DNA of 64,000 bases from an uncultured Roseateles sp. (GCF_945956965.1 NZ_CAMFJS010000022.1:25487-89486); one strand, 5' to 3'. Positions 56,501 to 64,000 are shown, counted from the first letter of the stretch. Numbers and translations: made by a program. The notes: generated by a model from the letters alone, not told the origin.

Positions 56501-56722
56501 GGCGACGATCTGCTCCATCACCTGCTGCATCTCGCCGTCGGTCAGCGGCACCTCGTTCAGCCGGTCCTTACCGCGGTTGTTCTCGAAGAGGATCTGCTTC
56601 CAATTCGCCAGCAGGTCTGCTTCGCTCGGGCACTTGATGACCTCCAACTCACCCCAGCCGCGCTGGCGCAGCTCGTGGATGACTGCGGCTTCGAACTCGG
56701 ATTCTTTGGCGAAGTTAGTCAT
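53543..56722 (-). CDS. hsdR: Type I restriction enzyme, R (endonuclease/translocase) subunit HsdR
   Basis: The motor-nuclease subunit that translocates and cuts unmodified DNA in complex with HsdM and HsdS. The 1059 residues contain an N-terminal PD-(D/E)xK nuclease (Asp145 in RRGDLLLLING and Glu159-x-Lys161 in VIHIELKK). An SF2 helicase core follows: Walker A TTGSGKT at about 298-304, DECH at about 408-411, and FFGFSGTPI. A second RecA domain includes QMLTGFDSKWVNTLYCDK and AFSRTNRLF. The C terminus binds the methyltransferase. All key residues are present. It is the last gene of hsdM-hsdS-hsdR, 18 bases after hsdS. Confidence 0.95.
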   Translation of the reverse strand: MTNFAKESEFEAAVIHELRQRGWGELEVIKCPSEADLLANWKQILFENNRGKDRLNEVPLTDGEMQQVMEQIVALRTPLKLNGFINGKTVSITRDNPADTLHFGKEVSLKVYDRHEIAAGQSRYQIAQQPRYARACELQHDRRGDLLLLINGMPVIHIELKKSGVPVSQAYNQIQKYAREGVFTGLFSLVQIFVAMEPGEALYFANPGPDGKFNKDYAFHWADFNNEPINDWKSFTSSLLSIPMAHQLIGFYTVADEADGVLKVMRSYQVYAAHAISDKVAKTDWKNPNRLGGYIWHTTGSGKTMTSFKSAQLIANSKDADKVVFLLDRVELGTQTLKAYRDFAGDSNQVQATENTGVLVRTLKSTAPADTLIVTSIQKMSRITDDADGLKTHDLETMRGKRIVFIVDECHRNTFGDMLADIKASFSGAVFFGFSGTPIHKENIRKDNTTTDVFGDELHRYSIADGIRDKNVLGFDPYQVLTYRDRDLRQAVALEKAKAATVTEALADGAKKKVFNRYMNDVPMAGLRDTAGEYQRGIEDYLPNVQYERDEHQQAVLKDIAGNWEVLSQGSKFHAIFATNSITEAITYYRLMKVQCPTLKITALFDPHISDDDNGSTDPAFKAEGLEEIIKDYNVAYGQKFDMGTHANFKKDLAARLAHKLPYLRVEAEPEKRLDLLIVVNQMLTGFDSKWVNTLYCDKLLEYENIIQAFSRTNRLFGPDKPFGTVRYYRKPHTMKRNVDAAVKLYSGDKPIGLFADQLPRNLERLNDCFTEISAIFSAAGIADFAKLPDDLTARAAFAKQFNRFSAILEAAKIQGFTWDQSVYECDTEPKQSIAVVITKLQYLTLLQRYKELGAGGGGAGESIPFDIDSHITEIDTGKIDADYMNSRFAKYLKELQSGDGPTKEATLTELHRSFTSLSQEDQRFAEIFLHDIQRGDVQIDPDWTFRDYLVDYKARAKNKDFAAIVATLGVDAVKLAALLEVHVTEASINEFGRFDDLRASVNMALAKAYFERIEGAPVPPFKVKIRADKVLKDFLIRGVLSLSLLDEAGPSDASAGPA

Positions 56723-56740
56723 GAATGATCTGCGCGGCTG

Positions 56741-58009
56741 TCAGGCGAACATTTCTTCGAGGCAGGCAGCTTTGATTTGTTTAAGCTTTTGGACTTGAGT
56801 GGAATGTCGGCTGATGAGCTTATCAAGGCTATGGAAGTACGCACCGATCTTTCGTTGTTCAAGTTCATCCGCCGGAAACCGAATGACTAGCCGGCTGATT
56901 GCTGTCTTTGATACCGATAGGACCTTTGTTCCCTGCATAATTGGTAGCAACTGAGTATGAAACGCCTCCGAGTTCATGTAATACCCGAGAAAGTAGGGGG
57001 CAAAGAGGATATTTGGTCTAAGTGCAATCGTATGGAGGCCCGCAACAACTACATCGCTGCGCACATTTCTGAGCTCAGTGCATTTGCCGACCGTTTTATC
57101 CTCAGCAGCGTCGGCCATCACAATGTCTCCATCCATAAGCCTAGATGAGATCAGTTTTTCTGCAATGGCTCTGCTCGCGATCAGCGGGATGCCGTCGCTC
57201 TGCGCATCCAAGACTTCACCGAAATTGACAAGAATGTCGCCATAGTGAATGTTCTTCACCACGCCCGAGTTATGGCTTAGGGCGGCCCTCGACAGGCTAT
57301 TGTTCGCGACGTTCTCCATCACATCCCCTATGCTGACCTCCTCCCATGGCCCCGAAAAGCCTTCGAACCTCAAGTCAGGGGTGCTGTTTTCGGAGTGGGG
57401 AAACATCCTTTGGCGCATTGACTTTTTAAGCACCATCAATTTGTCGTGCTTGAGCTGATGCAGGAAGATCGCGCGATCAAGATGCGAGATGTAAGCGGCG
57501 ATTTTCTCTTGCTCTGGATGAGCGGGCATATCGACGCTGACGAGAACAAATGAATCCCAATACAAGCGCTTTCTGAAGTCGGTGACCCCATAAGACAACT
57601 TGTTCATTTGGGCCACAATTTGGGGGCGCCTCATGGCGCAGTCCATGAACGGTGGGTAGACAGTGTCGTCTGGGGCTGCGACGAGATAGGCAGGACTGAC
57701 CATCCCCTCGACTTTTGCCACGCCAAGGGCGCCCTGCCAAGCGCGCATCATGTTCAATACGAGATCCCCTGCTTGAACGCGCTTGTAAAGCGACTTGTCT
57801 TCGCTGCGGCGCACTTTCTTCCCGAGGGTTTCGTCACTCAGTTCACTATTCGATATTCCGCTATGAATGGAAACCGACAAGATGGGCAATGACTCATCGC
57901 CGCGTTCTTTTCGTTCTTTGTAAATCTGCCCAAGGTTCTTTGGCTCCCATTCCGCATCAAATCCCTTGAAACGGATCCTCGGCAAGCCGCGTGCATTGTG
58001 ATTGCTCAT
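56741..58009 (-). CDS. hsdS: Type I restriction enzyme, specificity subunit HsdS
   Basis: DNA-recognition subunit with two target-recognition domains separated by helical spacers. The 422 residues show an N-terminal TRD opening RIRFKGFDAEWEPKNLGQIY and a spacer EQEKIAAYISHLDRAIFLHQLKHDKL. A second TRD opens LRFEGFSGPWEEVSIGDV, followed by the second spacer EQRKIGAYFHSLDKLISRHSTQVQKLKQIK. The repeat of FKGF/FEGF-x-x-W and of the coiled-coil spacers is the internal duplication of the family. The gene is AT-richer than its surroundings, as expected for exchange of recognition modules. One base separates it from the hsdM stop. Confidence 0.94.
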   Translation of the reverse strand: MSNHNARGLPRIRFKGFDAEWEPKNLGQIYKERKERGDESLPILSVSIHSGISNSELSDETLGKKVRRSEDKSLYKRVQAGDLVLNMMRAWQGALGVAKVEGMVSPAYLVAAPDDTVYPPFMDCAMRRPQIVAQMNKLSYGVTDFRKRLYWDSFVLVSVDMPAHPEQEKIAAYISHLDRAIFLHQLKHDKLMVLKKSMRQRMFPHSENSTPDLRFEGFSGPWEEVSIGDVMENVANNSLSRAALSHNSGVVKNIHYGDILVNFGEVLDAQSDGIPLIASRAIAEKLISSRLMDGDIVMADAAEDKTVGKCTELRNVRSDVVVAGLHTIALRPNILFAPYFLGYYMNSEAFHTQLLPIMQGTKVLSVSKTAISRLVIRFPADELEQRKIGAYFHSLDKLISRHSTQVQKLKQIKAACLEEMFA

Positions 58010-58010
58010 C

Positions 58011-60608
58011 TCAGCTTCCAGCCAGCAGAGTCTTCAGTTCCTCAATGCCCTTGAGGTCGAACTTGTCGCCGTTCAGTTCTCCGAGCATGCTCACCAGCGC
58101 CTCTTCGGCTTGCTGGATGTCGCGAGCGTTTTCGGCATAGGTGATCCGGTATTTCTCAACCAAGGCCTGCAACTTGGCCACGAAGCTGAACATCACCAGA
58201 CCGGGCAATCGATGCAAGTCGTCCACCAGAGGCGTGAGCCATTTGGTTTCGAGCAGGGCGTACACTTGTTCGTCGCTCAACTTCTCAATGGTGGACTTGG
58301 TCTTTAGGTGAAGTGCTGCGGCGTCCTTCTTGATAGTCGCTTTCAGCGACTTCTCTTTAGCAAGCACTTTGGCTGCTTGAATGATCTTGGCTTCGTACGA
58401 GTCTGGGGCGAAATCACCGGAGACTTTTGCCTCGGACGTCAACTCCTTGGCTTCCGCAGCTACGACCTTGGCGACGAACTTATCGCCTGCTTCGTTGAAG
58501 GTGTCTTTGGCCTTGTCTTCGTCGCTGAACCCTTCAAGCAGTTCCTCCAGCTGAGTGACTACGTCACCCAGCTCGGCCTCCTTCTTGCGGAGTGCGTCCA
58601 GCTCCTTCTTGTGGTGAGCCAACTGCACGAGGTCGAAGGGCAGGATGCGGCCTTTCCAGCCTTCCTGTACTTCTAGGTCCTTGCCGTCCTTCTTCTTCAC
58701 CACGAAGTTCGGATCGACCACGCGCGTGGCGGCGAAACCCTCGGTCTGCAGGATTTCCAGATCCACCGCGATGGGCTGCCAGTGGTCGTCCAGAACCTGG
58801 TAGGCCTGGTACTTGTCGATGAGGGGCACCGTGCCGACCTTGGCCAAGCGCGCAAACAGCTCGTCGCAGATCAGCGCCTCCTGGCGAGGAACCTGCAGCG
58901 TGAGCATCTTGCCGATGAGCTCGCCGTGCAGCCAGGGCTTGAAGCCGTCGAACGCACTGGTGAACGCCTGGTTGAACCCCTTCACTTCAGGGTGCTGCCG
59001 TACCGCTGCAGCCAGGTCATCCACCTTCGGCTGAGCGTAAGGCGTGCCGTCCAAGGTGAAGAGGGCCGAGCGCAAGTTGGGGAACGCCTTCCAGTAGTCA
59101 CGCAGCGCATCCAGTTCGCTCAGCGGGATGCCGCCGAACATCGAGGCGTACAGATCCCAGCTCTCGGGCGGCTCGGACGAATCGACGTACCGCGGAATGT
59201 TGAGGTTGTAGTCGTTGGCCTCGCCTTGCAGCTCGGTCTTGGGCACCAATCGGCTGAAGCCGGGCACGGTCGCGCGGGCGGTCACCACATCGGTGATCTT
59301 CTTGATGTCGCAGGCGCGGAGCTTGTTGTTCTTGCCCTCTTTGGCGAAGCCCTTGGAGGCGTCCACGAACAGCACGTCGCTGCCTTCGCGCTTCTGCCGG
59401 AGCACGAGGATGACTGTGGGGATGCCTGTGCCGAAGAAGATGTTGGCTGGCAGGCCGATGATGGTTTCGAGGTGGTCGTTCTCGATCAGCTGCTTGCGGA
59501 TGACGCCTTCCTCACCGCCCCGGAACAGCACGCCGTGCGGCAGCACGATGGCCATGATGCCGTTGGGCTTCAGGTGGTAGAGGTCGTGCAGCAGGAAGGC
59601 GTAGTCGGCCTTGGACTTGGGGGCCACGCCAAAGCGGGCGTAGCGCGGGTCGGCCTCTTTGTGCAGCGGGTCCCACTTCTGTGAATAGGGTGGGTTGGAC
59701 ACCACCGCATCCAGGTACAGCGGGTTGTAGCTGTTGACGGGGTCTTGCTCGTCGAAGTAGGGCCAGTCGTCTTCCAGCGTGTCGGCATTGCGCGTGACGA
59801 TGTTGCCCGGCAGGATGCCGCGCATGACGAGGTTCATGCGCGTGAGGTTGTAGGTGTTCTCCTTCAGCTCTTGGGCGTAGTACTTGATGCTGTCTTTGTC
59901 GCCCATGTGCTTGGCGATGGCCTGGCCGATGTTGAGCAGCAGCGAGCCCGATCCGCTGGTGGAGTCGTAGATCTGGATGGTCTTGCGGTCCTTCAGGTGG
60001 TGTGCGATGACCTCCGACATCAGCACGGACACCTCGTGCGGCGTGTAGAACTCGCCCGCCTTCTTGCCCGCGTTGGCGGCAAACATGCCAATCAGGTACT
60101 CGTAGATGAAGCCGAGTACGTCGTAGCCCTGCTTGCCATCCATGGGGATGTCCTTGATCAGCTGGAGAAGCTCGCTGATCGCCTTGGTCTGCTTCGCCGC
60201 GGTGTCGCCAAGCTTGCTCAGGCCCGTTTCCAGCGTCTTGAAGATGCCCTCGAACAGGCGCTTGTGGTTCGGGTGGATCAGCCGGCTGAAGGCTGAGAGG
60301 GCTTCGCGCACATCTGCGACGTCGAAGTCGCTGGTTTGGTCCAGCCAGGTCGAGAACAGGTGCTTGTGGGCAATGAAGTAGCCCAGGTTGGACTTGAAGT
60401 GGTCGACCGTCTCTGTGTCTTCTTCCGTCAATGCACTGAAGTCCTCAGCGGAGAACTCCTCTGCTGCGGCAAAGGCCACGAGCTTGTCGGAGAGGTACTT
60501 GTAGAAGATGAAGCCAAGGATGTAGTCCTTGTATTCGTTGGCCTCGATCTTCGAGCGCATCTGGTTGGCGGATTCCCAGATCTTGGATGCGAGCTGCTGC
60601 TTGTTCAC
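58011..60608 (-). CDS. hsdM: Type I restriction enzyme, N6-adenine methyltransferase subunit HsdM
   Basis: Methylates adenine in the recognition site, protecting host DNA. The 865 residues have the HsdM N-terminal helical domain (MNKQQLASKIWESANQMRS), the S-adenosylmethionine loop DSTSGSGSLLLNIG near 215-228, and the catalytic NPPY at about 305-308. It is markedly longer than typical M subunits (about 500-540 residues): the last 250 or so residues form a charged, helical, Lys/Glu-rich extension (DALRKKEAELGDVVTQLEELL, then the FKLAAK-poor tail to LLAGS). It heads the hsdMSR operon. Confidence 0.93.
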   Translation of the reverse strand: MNKQQLASKIWESANQMRSKIEANEYKDYILGFIFYKYLSDKLVAFAAAEEFSAEDFSALTEEDTETVDHFKSNLGYFIAHKHLFSTWLDQTSDFDVADVREALSAFSRLIHPNHKRLFEGIFKTLETGLSKLGDTAAKQTKAISELLQLIKDIPMDGKQGYDVLGFIYEYLIGMFAANAGKKAGEFYTPHEVSVLMSEVIAHHLKDRKTIQIYDSTSGSGSLLLNIGQAIAKHMGDKDSIKYYAQELKENTYNLTRMNLVMRGILPGNIVTRNADTLEDDWPYFDEQDPVNSYNPLYLDAVVSNPPYSQKWDPLHKEADPRYARFGVAPKSKADYAFLLHDLYHLKPNGIMAIVLPHGVLFRGGEEGVIRKQLIENDHLETIIGLPANIFFGTGIPTVILVLRQKREGSDVLFVDASKGFAKEGKNNKLRACDIKKITDVVTARATVPGFSRLVPKTELQGEANDYNLNIPRYVDSSEPPESWDLYASMFGGIPLSELDALRDYWKAFPNLRSALFTLDGTPYAQPKVDDLAAAVRQHPEVKGFNQAFTSAFDGFKPWLHGELIGKMLTLQVPRQEALICDELFARLAKVGTVPLIDKYQAYQVLDDHWQPIAVDLEILQTEGFAATRVVDPNFVVKKKDGKDLEVQEGWKGRILPFDLVQLAHHKKELDALRKKEAELGDVVTQLEELLEGFSDEDKAKDTFNEAGDKFVAKVVAAEAKELTSEAKVSGDFAPDSYEAKIIQAAKVLAKEKSLKATIKKDAAALHLKTKSTIEKLSDEQVYALLETKWLTPLVDDLHRLPGLVMFSFVAKLQALVEKYRITYAENARDIQQAEEALVSMLGELNGDKFDLKGIEELKTLLAGS

Positions 60609-60781
60609 GATGAGTAGGTGCTAGTGTTAGGTCACGCGATTTCGAGTAGTCGGATTAGGCCAAGGCGGCCCAACCCTACCAGCACGTTAATTTTTTCTGG
60701 TCGAAGGCCAGTTGGTCGTAGAGCTGCAGGCGCATAAACGGCTAGACCAGGTTTTCGTACGGCAGAACTTAAGCAGAAAGG

Positions 60782-61183
60782 TCATTCTCGGGTTGGAGGA
60801 GTTGTGCTGGGCCACAGCCGGGCGAAGTCAAACGAAAGCTGACGATGGTGCCGGATGGACAGAAGGTAGACGGTGGAGCGGTCATCCATGGCCGAGTAAA
60901 GCATGAGGTAGTCCCCATGCAGGTACTCACGCAGCGCACCAGCAGCGCCAGGCGGCAAGGTGGCCAGTTGGGCCAAAGCCTCAACCGATTGGGGTGGCTT
61001 GTCCAAGTAGCGCCGGCCAATGCGAGGAAACCGTGCCAGGTTGGGGATGACCGTGCCACGCAACTCGACGAGCAGGTCGTCAAAGGCAAATGCAGCGTCA
61101 GCCTCGGTTAAGAACGCCTCGATGGAATCCAGGCGCTCTAAAAAACTCTTGGTCAACTCGACCCGGTAGACATCCTCAGCCAC
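60782..61183 (-). CDS. RelE/ParE-family toxin
   Basis: Putative toxin of a type II toxin-antitoxin pair. The 133-residue product has the RelE/ParE fold pattern: an N-terminal strand VYRVELTKSFLERLDSIEAFL, a helical hairpin, then RREYL-like strands (ALREYLHGDYLMLYSAMDDRSTVYLLSIRHHRQLSFDF). The GTG at 61183 is the start because it overlaps the antitoxin stop by eight bases; the open frame to 61300 lies inside the antitoxin. Whether it cuts mRNA (RelE) or hits gyrase (ParE) cannot be told. It sits upstream of hsdM on the same strand, 173 bases away. Confidence 0.75.
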   Translation of the reverse strand: MAEDVYRVELTKSFLERLDSIEAFLTEADAAFAFDDLLVELRGTVIPNLARFPRIGRRYLDKPPQSVEALAQLATLPPGAAGALREYLHGDYLMLYSAMDDRSTVYLLSIRHHRQLSFDFARLWPSTTPPTRE

Positions 61184-61499
61184 GCTTCTTGGCGGCCTTG
61201 CCGGTAGTCGAAGATGCCCGGCGCTGCTGAAGCTGGGCAATGATGGCATCCGCGCCGTAGGTGCGTCCTGCCTCAATGTCTGCCAGGCCGCGCTTGGCAT
61301 CGTCGATCAACAGCAGGTGAATGCGCTCGTGTTCCAGCTGGTGGTAGTAATCCAACCGGTCGGCATCGATGAGAGCGACGTAGCTTTCACCGTTCTTAGT
61401 AATGATCTTTTCCGCACCAGCCTTGGCTTGGTCGGCCAGCTCGGACAGATTAGCGCGCGCCTGCGTGAACGGCACCACATCTCTGGCTGAAAAACCCAT
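61176..61499 (-). CDS. Phd/YefM-family antitoxin
   Basis: Antitoxin partner of the overlapping toxin gene. The 107-residue product starts MGFSARDVVPFTQARANLSELADQ, the Phd/YefM DNA-binding pattern, followed by KIITKNGESYVALIDADRLDYY and a long helical toxin-binding C terminus. A strong AAGGAG seven bases upstream fixes the ATG at 61499 over the longer frame to 61583. Antitoxin-first order with overlap is the usual layout, and a palindrome upstream suggests autoregulation. Confidence 0.85.
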   Translation of the reverse strand: MGFSARDVVPFTQARANLSELADQAKAGAEKIITKNGESYVALIDADRLDYYHQLEHERIHLLLIDDAKRGLADIEAGRTYGADAIIAQLQQRRASSTTGKAAKKRG

Positions 61500-61523
61500 G
61501 TTGCGCTCCTTAAAACCAAGGTG

Positions 61524-61535
61524 ACAGAATTCTGT
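61524..61535. promoter_or_regulatory. Palindromic operator of the toxin-antitoxin operon
   Basis: The perfect 12-base palindrome ACAGAATTCTGT lies 25 bases upstream of the antitoxin ATG, next to a TTGTGA (minus strand) -35-like sequence. Antitoxins of this family repress their own operon by binding such dyads. Confidence 0.6.
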
Positions 61536-61676
61536 GCAGTCTACTTCACAATCATCTGCATTTATTGAGAAGTGCGAAGGCATTGCGAGGCCGCCGATCT
61601 TTCCATCGCCTCACCTAGCCAATGACGGCAAAGGGACTCAAGATGCGATCAATTGGCGCGGGCCGCGAGATCGAGT

Positions 61677-62408
61677 TCATTCTGTTAACTGAGATCTAAC
61701 ACCTGCATTTGCGCGACACGCTAGGTCAGCCACTTTGGAAGACTTCACCGAAAAATTCCAAGAGAGTTGCGGCACGGATTCTTCGGGTTTACTGGCGCTG
61801 CGCTCGAGTTTTCGCGCTTTTGTAGGCTCGAAATCTAATGGGATGGTCTGAACGCCATCAAACAGACTCCCCTGCCAGCGTGTCCATGCCCCGAACCAAC
61901 GCAACCGAGCACGCAAGGTGTGAACAACAATGCAGAGGTGCACGGCCAATTCTTCTGCGTCCCAGTCAAATCGGCTGAGCAGAATGACATAGGCTGAGGC
62001 CTGCGAGTAGCTGTGCTTGGACAGCCCAAGGGGGTCAGGTTCATCCTCTTGCCGAAGAAGCATGACGGCAGGATCGAACGAGTCTGGCGCCGTCAGCAAT
62101 CTCGCCATAGCGTGTACTGCAGCGTCGGCGTCTTCCTTATCCCAATCCTTATCCAGCTTGACGGCGTAACGGATTTGCTTATCTGCGTATTTGACCAGGT
62201 GGTTGTACAGCCAAGCCAATACCTGTTCTTGATCGGCGCGGTGACTAAAGTTGATCGAAAAACCTCGCTTCGTCGAGATCCGTTCTGCTATGAGCCAGGC
62301 TTCCACTTGAACATCTTCTGCCGTGTGCTCACCGCAAGTCTGTCGCGCGATACGCCTGATCTCAGCAGCGCGCTGAATGATGAAAGCCTGGTATGAATCC
62401 ATCGACAT
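61677..62408 (-). CDS. Orphan protein with weak sigma-factor-like features
   Basis: A 243-residue protein I do not recognise. The N-terminal half (AEIRRIARQTCGEHTAEDVQVEAWLIAERIS) resembles region 2 of ECF sigma factors (…AEDVVQETFLRA…). A later segment (LSRFDWDAEELAVHLCIVVHTLRARLRW) has the look of a region 4 helix-turn-helix with an RxRLR end. Between them lies an acidic linker. AGGAG seven bases before ATG 62408 supports this start. It is the gene farthest from the integrase in the island and nothing nearby explains it. The sigma-like reading is inference only. Confidence 0.6.
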   Translation of the reverse strand: MSMDSYQAFIIQRAAEIRRIARQTCGEHTAEDVQVEAWLIAERISTKRGFSINFSHRADQEQVLAWLYNHLVKYADKQIRYAVKLDKDWDKEDADAAVHAMARLLTAPDSFDPAVMLLRQEDEPDPLGLSKHSYSQASAYVILLSRFDWDAEELAVHLCIVVHTLRARLRWFGAWTRWQGSLFDGVQTIPLDFEPTKARKLERSASKPEESVPQLSWNFSVKSSKVADLACRANAGVRSQLTE

Positions 62409-62965
62409 CAACAGTCTCCTGTGCCGACACCCGTGCGGCGCGGGATTCTGGCAGAAGAACTGCCCCCGAATTGGAGATGCCGACGTCAGGCCATTGAGCA
62501 CCTGACCCAAGCCTGGCAAGGGCAATTTGTAGCCTCGATTGAAGCTAATTTCAAACCCATATCACTGCCTTGAGTTGGCGCGCAAAGCCTTCACCGTCGT
62601 GCCGCCTGCTACACCAACTCATGCGCGTTTTTTCCAGGCCCAGAACGCAAAGGCCCGGCCTGATCTTTCGATCAGGCCGGGCCTTATGTCTCTAAGTCGA
62701 AACTTCTAGCCAGGTAGGCTCAGCAATCCCCAATCCACACCCGAACAACCCAAAGCTCCCCTTCTGTAGCAGCAAAAGTGAAGTTCAAAGTCTCACCTCT
62801 CCACTACCTCGCAGCATTCGCCATAACCTTCACGTCCGGCGCAATATCGGCAATAAACATGTCTCAGCACGTCACCGCCCGAAAATCGAAGCGGCCTGCA
62901 TATGACATGCGCATACCCTCGCTGTAAGTCGGCACGACTGGAGTTTCAGGCAGCAACTTTTAAGG
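62409..62965. other. Gene-free stretch with a strong hairpin, possible island end
   Basis: This 557-base gap holds no convincing gene. Its main feature is a perfect 16-bp hairpin (62650-62665 with 62670-62685, TTTC loop). Composition shifts from AT-rich to core-like near the far end. The right junction of the island probably lies in it. Confidence 0.45.
62650..62685. terminator. Strong hairpin, possible terminator
   Basis: A 16-base perfect stem AAGGCCCGGCCTGATC with a four-base loop. Neither side has a long T-run, so the termination role is likely but unproven; it may serve a gene that once lay beside it. Confidence 0.6.
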
Positions 62966-63937
62966 TCAATAGTTGACAACCAGGTTGACGTATCCGCCGG
63001 TCCAATTGGGCACGTCACCTCCAGTGACATCTCGAATACCTTTCCCTGGAACCGAAATGGCGGCGCCAGCGCTGAGGAAAAGGTGCCGGCTCAGGACACG
63101 ATTGAACTCCAGGAATAAGTCATCGGCCAAATGCGGCGATGTCACGCCGGCCACCACATTTGCACCAGCTCCTGCCATGTCTACTCGCGTTGCTTGTCCG
63201 AATTGGATCGGACTACGCAACTCATTTGCGCTGAGACGAGAGTAGCGCAAAGTCAGGGTGTCTCGCGGCGTGGGCTGCACCCGAAAGGCGACACCATGCG
63301 CTTGGACATTCGAGTTGATGAAAGTCATTGACGATTTAGAACCAGTGGACCAGGCGTTAGGGTTGCCCTCGTAGTAGAGCGGATCAAAGCGTTCCAACTG
63401 CGCGGTGTTCGGATCGTCGCCGGAGAAGGTTTGGTAGGTGTAGGTGAACGTCGGGGACCAAGGTAATCCAGCGAAAGCATACTCAGCCTGCGCCCGGCCC
63501 GCCCAGGCCTTGAGGTTGATACGGCGATTCCATTCCCGAGCGAAGTCCGCAAGAAAAGTCCAGTTCGGCAACCCCGGCAGTGGGTTGCTCTTGACATAAA
63601 GGCTCAGTGCGACCGTACCATCCCGGGCACCCGGCAAGACGGTGGGTGCTCCCACACCGTTGGGCGCGGCTTGCACATAAGCTGACTCTGAATTGAGAAC
63701 ACGTAGCAATGTGGCGCCTAGGTAGCCGCCGCCAACGCCGTCATGGCGTAGGTCGATGCCCGCCAATCGATTTCTACCTTCGGACGAAGGCAGTTCGTTT
63801 GGGCTGACATAAAAGGCCGTGCCCGATAGGCTGCCACTTGCAAGTTGTGCGACCACGGCTTGGTCCCAGGCTTTGCGAGGACCGAACTTCAACGCCCCAC
63901 GCTCGAACCCGCTCGAAGCGCCGCTAGCGATCAGCAT
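62966..63937 (-). pseudogene. 5'-truncated outer-membrane porin, alginate-export-like
   Basis: The 323-residue frame resembles the C-terminal two thirds of the alginate export/AlgE-like outer-membrane beta-barrel family: GALKFGPRKAWDQAVVA, then alternating strands (FTYTYQTFSGDDP, ERFDPLYYEG, DTLTLRYSRLSANE, VDMAGAGANVV), ending in VNLVVNY, a typical C-terminal outer-membrane signal. No signal peptide precedes it. Upstream the frame continues only 17 codons (…REQRPEKLQLGTG) before a TAG at 63989-63991. Either the gene is broken there or a frameshift lies at the window edge; members are usually 450 or more residues. Confidence 0.6.
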
Positions 63938-64000
63938 GCCAGTACCTAGTTGTAGTTTCTCAGGACGTTGTTCCCGGCAAAGCCGAGTCTAGAGGCGGGA

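Larger units (their letters stand above)
52072..62408. mobile_element. Integrase-bearing genomic island carrying type I R-M and toxin-antitoxin genes
   Basis: From the repeats upstream of the integrase to the orphan gene at 62408, the content is that of an integrative defence island: a P4-type integrase, hsdM/S/R, a toxin-antitoxin pair and an unassigned gene. hsdS and the flanking gaps look visibly AT-richer than the neighbouring core genes. Ends are approximate because I could not find matching direct repeats by eye. Confidence 0.7.

Overview
The window looks like a chromosomal segment of a high-GC beta-proteobacterium of the order Burkholderiales, most like the Rubrivivax/Roseateles/Paucibacter group. 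I base this on G+C-rich coding with a strong GC third position, the hutC-D-I-G-F layout, a c4-type cytochrome beside moxR, methyl-accepting chemotaxis proteins ending in VFKLA, and protein-level resemblance. The genus is inference; no rRNA or other taxonomic marker is present.

Layout. 1-4651: the distal part of a histidine-utilisation operon (hutC, cut by the window edge, then hutD, hutI, hutG, hutF), with every gene overlapping the next by 1-4 bases. It encodes the formylglutamate branch: HutI makes formiminoglutamate, HutF deiminates it, and HutG deformylates the product to glutamate. 4814-17442: core genes: a chemotaxis receptor, an asparaginase-II/serine carboxypeptidase pair, a DUF429 gene, arginase, a LOG-family protein, a MoeB/ThiF-type E1 enzyme, a CtpA protease, and a divergent ferric-type ABC ATPase/permease pair lacking its binding protein. 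17477-17672: tRNA-Arg(CCT) abutting a striking 21-bp perfect inverted repeat. 17748-28781: a minus-strand run of moxR, a small membrane protein, an S9 peptidase, a VWA protein, tamA and tamB; VWA is translationally coupled to tamA, and tamA abuts tamB. 28868-37011: cytochrome c4, an HD-GYP protein, a peptide-type ABC binding protein, a large lipoprotein and a lipoprotein metallophosphoesterase.

The most unusual gene is at 37141-42816. It encodes 1891 residues joining two alpha/beta-hydrolase (lipase-like) domains, a CHAT caspase-like protease domain with its His/Cys pair, and a helical repeat tail. It is divergent from a Crp/Fnr regulator, with an 18-bp direct repeat between them. It is the best candidate here for an undescribed protease-controlled lipase or defence effector.

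44130-48904 is an arsenic-resistance locus (arsR with a palindromic operator, thioredoxin-type arsC, acr3, arsH, and convergent arsA with conserved metal-site cysteines). Next to it is a BON-domain lipoprotein gene interrupted by one in-frame TAG. A soluble hybrid histidine kinase (49845-51836) separates this from an integrase-bearing island (about 52070-62410). The island holds a P4-type tyrosine recombinase, a complete type I restriction-modification operon (hsdM-hsdS-hsdR), a Phd/ParE-like toxin-antitoxin pair with a palindromic operator, and an orphan protein with weak sigma-factor-like features. The window ends in a 5'-truncated outer-membrane porin gene resembling the alginate-export family.
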